IMG/VR virus record: IMGVR_UViG_3300031565_000140
Location: 1-38,848 of that record
DNA: 38,848 bases
Reading direction: 5' to 3' (one strand)
Source of the DNA: a virus
Under the pieces are notes generated by a model that was given only the letters and a program-made list of their open reading frames with translations, did no database searches and was not told the DNA's origin. Positions 38,692-38,848 of the stretch are shown piece after piece; within the stretch, counting starts at the first letter, position 1, and each line of letters begins with the position of its first letter. A program made the position numbers and the translations under genes.

Positions 38692-38848
38692 TGCCATATA
38701 AAGATTACGATAGATATCAGCCACTAAAAAATGATAATGGTACAATCAATATGATGCCATTTATCAACATAAGTATTAGTGTGAGCGATAAGTATGAGTA
38801 CTGGAACACGAATTTCAGTAGATTAGATAAATTAAGCATGAAATATTA
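38691..38848 (+). CDS. Probable baseplate wedge protein (gp53-like), partial
   Basis: Starts at the ATG overlapping the previous stop (TAATG), so translation is coupled. The 52 visible residues begin MPYKDYDRYQPLKNDNGTI and end NTNFSRLDKLSMKY. The RLDxLSxKY pattern, normally followed by Y-x-DP-x2-W-I, is one I associate with gp53/LysM-type baseplate wedge proteins of large phages. The remainder is beyond the window, so this is a moderate-confidence call. Confidence 0.55.
   Translation, partial: MPYKDYDRYQPLKNDNGTINMMPFINISISVSDKYEYWNTNFSRLDKLSMKY

Noticed and set aside
1-38848. tRNA genes, CRISPR arrays, insertion sequences, integrase or attachment sites
   Set aside because: No cloverleaf-like sequence, regular repeat-spacer array, transposase motif or terminal inverted repeats were found when reading the window.

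Overview
The window reads as part of the genome of a large lytic phage with a contractile tail (T4-like myovirus logic) that infects a Bacteroidetes host. The phage identity rests on a tail sheath, tail tube, tail terminator, two neck-like proteins, a gp5-like baseplate hub, a tail assembly chaperone, a tape measure protein and baseplate proteins. The host assignment rests on three things seen in the DNA. Start codons lack Shine-Dalgarno sequences and are preceded by A/T-rich leaders. Early-type operons carry the Bacteroidetes promoter form TTG-N19-TAnnTTTG. A phage-encoded lipoprotein has a Cys followed by acidic residues, as in Bacteroidetes surface lipoproteins. No portal, terminase, capsid or replisome genes are present, so this is only a portion of a much larger genome. 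No tRNA, CRISPR array or insertion sequence was found.

Layout. 1-4715 (minus): accessory/metabolic operon with a SLOG-family protein, an SF1 helicase, a zinc metallopeptidase-like protein and small unknowns. 4811-7743 (plus): neck proteins and proteins with a shared N-terminal motif. 7777-11848 (minus): nucleotide-metabolism operon with thymidylate synthase, a MazG-like NTP pyrophosphohydrolase, a small HAD hydrolase, a KTSC protein and small unknowns. 11922-12689 (plus): gp15-like tail terminator. 12686-17803 (minus): three large probable virion surface or baseplate proteins, interrupted by a plus-strand lipoprotein gene with its own terminator (15200-15628). 18093-21934 (plus): tail sheath, an acidic protein and tail tube. 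21983-23012 (minus): small unknown and a RecB-like nuclease under a host-type promoter. 23034-26468 (minus): baseplate hub and associated proteins. 26550-31226 (minus): two paralogous sigma-factor-like proteins, two glycosyltransferases, a HAD-like protein and unknowns. 31336-38848 (plus): tail assembly chaperone with a probable -1 ribosomal frameshift, tape measure, a 1090-residue baseplate protein containing an OmpA-like domain, and the start of a gp53-like wedge protein.

How it works together. Nearly every virion transcription unit begins with the same box, GTATTTAT, usually followed by an A-run and often 14-16 bases before the start codon. I count eleven such boxes, each pointing at a virion gene. 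This looks like the phage late promoter, and the two sigma-like paralogs at 26550-28116 are the best candidates for its recognition factor. The metabolic and nuclease units instead carry host-type promoters. Virion and metabolic blocks alternate strands, with strong hairpin terminators at several of the junctions. The most notable results are the frameshift cassette, the late-promoter/sigma pair, the lipoprotein moron, the OmpA-like domain in the baseplate, and N-terminal motifs resembling T4 capsid-targeting sequences.
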